Source: Myxococcales bacterium (GTDB taxonomy: Bacteria > Myxococcota_A > Polyangia > Fen-1088). Taken from it: 64,000 nt of DNA. The notes under the pieces are model-generated. The model was not told the DNA's origin. It searched no databases and saw nothing but the letters and a program-made list of their open reading frames with translations. Of the stretch, positions 60,951 through 64,000 are shown piece by piece (the first letter of the stretch is position 1; the number at the start of each line of letters is the position of its first letter). A program made the translations under genes and the position numbers. Location: the NCBI GenBank assembly GCA_022184915.1, contig JAGTJU010000005.1, positions 547,838 through 611,837 of the forward strand, in the 5' to 3' direction.

Positions 60951-61747
60951 CCGACCTCCGGCAAAGCTGCCTGGACGTGCTCGACAGTCACGGATTTGGC
61001 CCGTGCGAGAGCTGCGGCCATGAGGGCGTGGTGAGCAAGGAGGTTCACTTTTCGTGGCAGACCTCCTGTGGCCTGGAAGGTTGCCTCGAGGGCTGCGGGA
61101 TCAAAGAGCGGCAGCTCGGTCCCCGCGAGGCGAAGCCGGTGAGCAAAGTATCCGGACAGCTCCTCACGGGAAAGACCTGCGAAGTGATAGCGCATGACGA
61201 TGCGCTGGCTGAGCGCCTCGTAGACAGCCATGCCCAGTCGACGACGCAGCTCAGATTGTCCCACCAGCAGCAGGCAAAGCCGATTCTCTGCGTCCATTTG
61301 GTAGTTGGTCAGGAGCCTGAGGTCTTCGAGCACGTCAGGCCTGAGATGATGGGCCTCATCGACGATGAGGATGGGGCGACACCGTGCCTCGGTGGTCAGG
61401 CGTGTGACCTCGGTTCGGATCTGCCGATACACGGCGGCACGGTTGCGCTCGGTGGGCAGGCCCATTTCCCAGGCGATGGCTTTGTAGACGTCCATGACGT
61501 TGCCGGTCGAGTGGGCGACGTAGACCACCTTGTGTAGCCCCGTGTGCAGTCCCGAGACTACCTTGCGACAGGCAGTGGTCTTCCCGCTGCCGCTGTCGCC
61601 CGTGACGAGGCCGATGCCCCTCATCTCGATGAGGTGATTGAGGCGGACCGACAGCTCCTGACTTGCAGATGAGACAAAGAGGTCATCAGGCTCGACCTCC
61701 TTGCCGAAGGGATGGCGGTTCAGGCCGAAGTGCTTGCGGTACATCAT
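60947..61747 (-). CDS. ExeA/TniB-like AAA ATPase
   Basis: 266 residues: MYRKHFGLNRHPFGKEVEPD, Walker A GLVTGDSGSGKTTACRK, Walker B PILIVDEAHHLRPDVLEDLR, sensor LLLVGQSELRRRLGM and ALSQRIVMRYHFAGLSREEL. This is the ExeA/TniB/TnsC-type regulator of target choice. ATG overlaps the transposase stop (ATGA). Confidence 0.92.
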   Translation of the reverse strand: MMYRKHFGLNRHPFGKEVEPDDLFVSSASQELSVRLNHLIEMRGIGLVTGDSGSGKTTACRKVVSGLHTGLHKVVYVAHSTGNVMDVYKAIAWEMGLPTERNRAAVYRQIRTEVTRLTTEARCRPILIVDEAHHLRPDVLEDLRLLTNYQMDAENRLCLLLVGQSELRRRLGMAVYEALSQRIVMRYHFAGLSREELSGYFAHRLRLAGTELPLFDPAALEATFQATGGLPRKVNLLAHHALMAAALARAKSVTVEHVQAALPEVG

Positions 61748-63105
61748 CGCTCTCCTTGGTCGTGGTGCTCGACGACGTCGAAGTCGCGCAGGCGAAGTCC
61801 TTCTGGCGGATTCGGTGCAACGCGGTCGGCACGCAGGACGGAGCGCACCTCGTTGTCGCGTTTGACGAAGCAGTTGGCATACGCATCGACGGGTTTGGCC
61901 AGGCCGACTTTGCGCCCCTTGACCCAGAGCTCGACGGGCTTGCCGACCCGGCTCGGGTCGAAGCGCAAAGAGACGGTTTCGCCGACGAGCGAAGCGTCCA
62001 CCTCATAGACGACGCCCCGCAAGCTGACGGTCCTGTCTTTGTGTACCTTGCGCTTTTCCTCGAAGAGAAAGAGCGCACTGAAGTCTGCGCCGATGTCCGG
62101 CAGCCGCACCTCGTCGCAAGCGCGAGCCCAGCGCTCGAGCGGGGTCTCGCCATCAAGGCCTCTGTGAGGGGCCTGGTGGTACTCCCCCTCGACCCAGGTC
62201 CAGAGCTTGCGGTTGAGGGCTTCGAGGCTCGCAGTGTCTCCTTCGGCGAGGGTGCCAAGGCATTGCCGGCGCACCTCGCGGTGCCAGCGCTCCTGCTTGC
62301 CCTTGCCCTGGGGCTGGTAGGGGCGTGCATGGATGAGAGTCACGCCCAGCCTGGCACAGACGAGGGACAGATGATGCGACCGATATGCTGCCCCGTTGTC
62401 GACGTAAAGCCGCAGGGGAAGTCCACGCCGTCGCAGCGCTTGCTCGAAGACGGGCATGAAACAAGAGACGTTTTCGCCGAGCGCGAAGGCAGCGTACGGG
62501 ACGACTCGGGTGGCGTCGTCCATGAATGAGATGAGATACGTCTTTTGGCGGCGCTTGCCTCCGATCAGCACGGACGGTCCGTGCATCACGTCGCTCATCC
62601 ACATCTCCCCCGCCTTCGCGAAGGCGAAGCGACGGCGGTCGTTGCTCGTTGGCGTCTCGGGCTTGCGAGCCATCAAGCCTGCACGAGAGAGCACCCGATG
62701 CACCGTGGCTGGCGCCAGCTCCAGGTCCTGTGGTACCTCGCCCGAGGCTCGCACGGCATCGATGACCATGCGCACAGACAGTGCGGGCCTGTCTTCCTTG
62801 ACCATGCACAGAAGGTCCACGATGGACTGTGGGATCTTGCGTGCCTGCCCCTCGTCACTGCGCGCCTTGGGCATCAGGGCATCGAAGCCGCCGTGGCGAT
62901 AGGCCTTGAGCCAGTCTCTGATGGTTTCGGCAGCGATACGGCTCCTGCGTGAGCCGGGGATGTCGTAGGTGCGGTCCGCCTTCTTTGCGATTTGCTCGCC
63001 CAGGCCTCGCTTGCCTTTGGGCCAGTGCAATAGGTCGGCAATCACACCATAGCGAAAGAGCGCGACGGCCTTGCGTCGCTCGTTGTCGTCGGCTTGGGTG
63101 TCCAT
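61744..63105 (-). CDS. DD35E (rve/Mu-type) transposase
   Basis: 453 residues from ATG 63105 (AGGAG 7 bases upstream). HTH regions at the N-terminus (RRSRIAAETIRDWLKAYRHG, DLELAPATVHRVLSRAGL), the rve core with WMSDVMHG (Asp172), LYVDNGAAY (Asp236) and KGKQERWHREVRR (Glu272, DD35E spacing), and a Mu-type C-terminal beta part (RTVSLRGVVYEVDASLVGET). It resembles TniA/TnsB more than IS481. Confidence 0.9.
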   Translation of the reverse strand: MDTQADDNERRKAVALFRYGVIADLLHWPKGKRGLGEQIAKKADRTYDIPGSRRSRIAAETIRDWLKAYRHGGFDALMPKARSDEGQARKIPQSIVDLLCMVKEDRPALSVRMVIDAVRASGEVPQDLELAPATVHRVLSRAGLMARKPETPTSNDRRRFAFAKAGEMWMSDVMHGPSVLIGGKRRQKTYLISFMDDATRVVPYAAFALGENVSCFMPVFEQALRRRGLPLRLYVDNGAAYRSHHLSLVCARLGVTLIHARPYQPQGKGKQERWHREVRRQCLGTLAEGDTASLEALNRKLWTWVEGEYHQAPHRGLDGETPLERWARACDEVRLPDIGADFSALFLFEEKRKVHKDRTVSLRGVVYEVDASLVGETVSLRFDPSRVGKPVELWVKGRKVGLAKPVDAYANCFVKRDNEVRSVLRADRVAPNPPEGLRLRDFDVVEHHDQGER

Positions 63106-63166
63106 GTTTTCTCCTCGGCGCCCGTGGTTTTGGCGGTGAGCGCCTATGCCTCGACCACTACAGGCG

Positions 63167-63778
63167 TTAGGGCGGCGGGTCTGGCCCCGTTTCGTGTTCG
63201 CGAGGTGTCCACAGTCTGCTGGCGGCTCGACTGCGGGGGCCGAATCCGACTGGCGCGGGCAAGGCGCCAAGCTGCTTCTCGGATTCGGCTCGTACGTGCC
63301 GCAGTACCGGAGTGCCCAGACGCTGGCGGACCTCAGCGAGCGTGGGCTCGCAGTTGCCGAGCAGCGCGGGCGTCGAGGTCACCAGCACCAGCAGGGCCGC
63401 CCGGGTGGCGCTGTAGCGGCGGCGCACCCATCGCACCGCCCCGGGCAGTTCGATGTCTGGCCGCAGCCGATCGGCGGCTGCCTCTATCGACGGCGCGGCC
63501 TCCACCGCGGTCACCACGGCCTCGACCTCCTCCAGGGAGCCACTGAGCCGAGACGCCAAGCAGTCGGGCAACAGGCTGAAGGTCCGATGTGCCGTCGGGC
63601 AGTAGTACCGGGCCACCCGCATCCCAGCTGGCTCCACCCGGGCGTAGGTCCCGAGGCTGCGAAAGCCACATTTGCTACCAGATCCGTGCGCCGGACACCG
63701 CTCGAGCCTTGCCTGTTGCCAGCCTTCCTGCTTAACGTATTGCTCGCTGGTCAGTACTGTCGCTTGGCGCAACTGCAC
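63167..63778 (-). CDS. Zinc-ribbon protein upstream of the transposase (DUF6431-like)
   Basis: 203 residues starting at GTG 63778. Putative metal ligands Cys28, Cys37, Cys60 and His64 (RCPAHG, KCGFRSLGTYARVEP, YYCPTAHRTFSLLPDCLA), then helices (EEVEAVVTAVEAAPSIEAAA, AVRWVRRRYSATRAALLVLV). Such a ribbon-plus-HTH could be a target-site or end-binding factor comparable to TniQ; that is inference. 61 bases separate it from the transposase. 63779-64000 contains no gene that I can support. Confidence 0.7.
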   Translation of the reverse strand: MQLRQATVLTSEQYVKQEGWQQARLERCPAHGSGSKCGFRSLGTYARVEPAGMRVARYYCPTAHRTFSLLPDCLASRLSGSLEEVEAVVTAVEAAPSIEAAADRLRPDIELPGAVRWVRRRYSATRAALLVLVTSTPALLGNCEPTLAEVRQRLGTPVLRHVRAESEKQLGALPAPVGFGPRSRAASRLWTPREHETGPDPPP

Positions 63779-64000
63779 GACCGGCCAAGGGCTCGCACGG
63801 TTGCCTCCGTGGCGGGCCCAACCTTTTTCTGGGGTCCCAAGGGCGGGCGTTATGCCTGCCGGCCGGTAGCCTCACCCAGATCCCCGTTTCCCGCAAAAAG
63901 CCACCTCACCCTTCTTCCGCTTTCCGCCCCCTCATCACCAAAACCACCAGGGACCCAGTGCGGGAATTCCTTCCTGGGGGTTTACGGATTTACGTGAGAC

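Larger units (their letters stand above)
60470..64000 (-). mobile_element. Tn5053/Tn7-like transposon module, ends provisional
   Basis: Four minus-strand genes, zinc-ribbon protein, DDE transposase, AAA ATPase and small ORF, with overlaps between the last three. Left of them, TCTCAC/TTCTCAG repeats recur (60,474, 60,486, 60,496, 60,531). At the right window edge GTGAGAC is the complement of GTCTCAC, so the right terminus may lie right at base 64000. The exact ends and any target duplication cannot be settled here. Confidence 0.55.

Noticed and set aside
63146..63997. A 283-codon plus frame at the right edge
   Set aside because: It opposes the zinc-ribbon protein, has no signal or domain, and the minus strand is collinear with the transposon operon.

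Overview
The window is GC-rich DNA that looks like a myxobacterium-type genome (Myxococcota, probably the Polyangia side). The clues are long secreted proteins built from DUF4215-type cysteine repeats, a C-terminal Cys + membrane helix + Arg-rich sorting tail like MYXO-CTERM, Gly/Thr-rich lipoprotein linkers, a PknB-type Ser/Thr kinase operon, and many lipoproteins of no known function. This is inference from gene content; I saw no rRNA, tRNA or CRISPR array.

Bases 1-24,400 are mostly ordinary chromosome coding for the cell surface: a DUF1592/DUF1588 lipoprotein cut by the window edge, an NGL-repeat lipoprotein, a secreted GH31 glycosidase, a DUF4215/fibro-slime protein, a two-module carbohydrate-binding-like protein, an NADP/F420-reductase-like enzyme, an FG-GAP/LamG protein facing an alpha-2-macroglobulin-like protein, a legume-lectin-like cysteine-repeat protein, and one Phd/VapC toxin-antitoxin pair. 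Bases 24,900-30,200 hold a minus-strand run: Ser/Thr kinase, TPR/membrane protein, cysteine-rich DUF1566 lipoprotein, small DUF1566 protein, a GNAT relic and a small lipoprotein.

From about 30,400 to the end the window is an accessory zone full of mobile DNA and broken genes. Insertions that can be delimited with target duplications are an ISKra4-type element (33,435-35,168, 9-bp duplication), an IS21-type element (37,905-40,515, 6-bp duplication, splitting a lipoprotein gene that can be rejoined in frame), an ISAzo13-type element (50,195-51,527) and an IS66-type element (57,658-60,028, 8-bp duplication, lying inside older IS3 and IS21 wreckage). Remnants include two more IS21 copies, an ISKra4 end, an IS3 orfA fragment and a group II intron 3' end. 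The last 3.4 kb is a compact minus-strand module of zinc-ribbon protein, DD35E transposase, AAA ATPase and small ORF, resembling a Tn5053/Tn7-like transposon.

Between the mobile elements sit four more PIN-domain toxin-antitoxin pairs, fragments of HigA and AbiEii, a Uma2 nuclease, a DUF6036-like nucleotidyltransferase relic with its partner, an SNF2/SWIM helicase, and a decayed type I restriction locus whose Fic gene is still intact. A dispersed repeat (five sites) lies next to truncated genes (miaB, an aminotransferase tail) and marks block boundaries. The picture is of a plastic island where defence and toxin-antitoxin cargo accumulates and decays.
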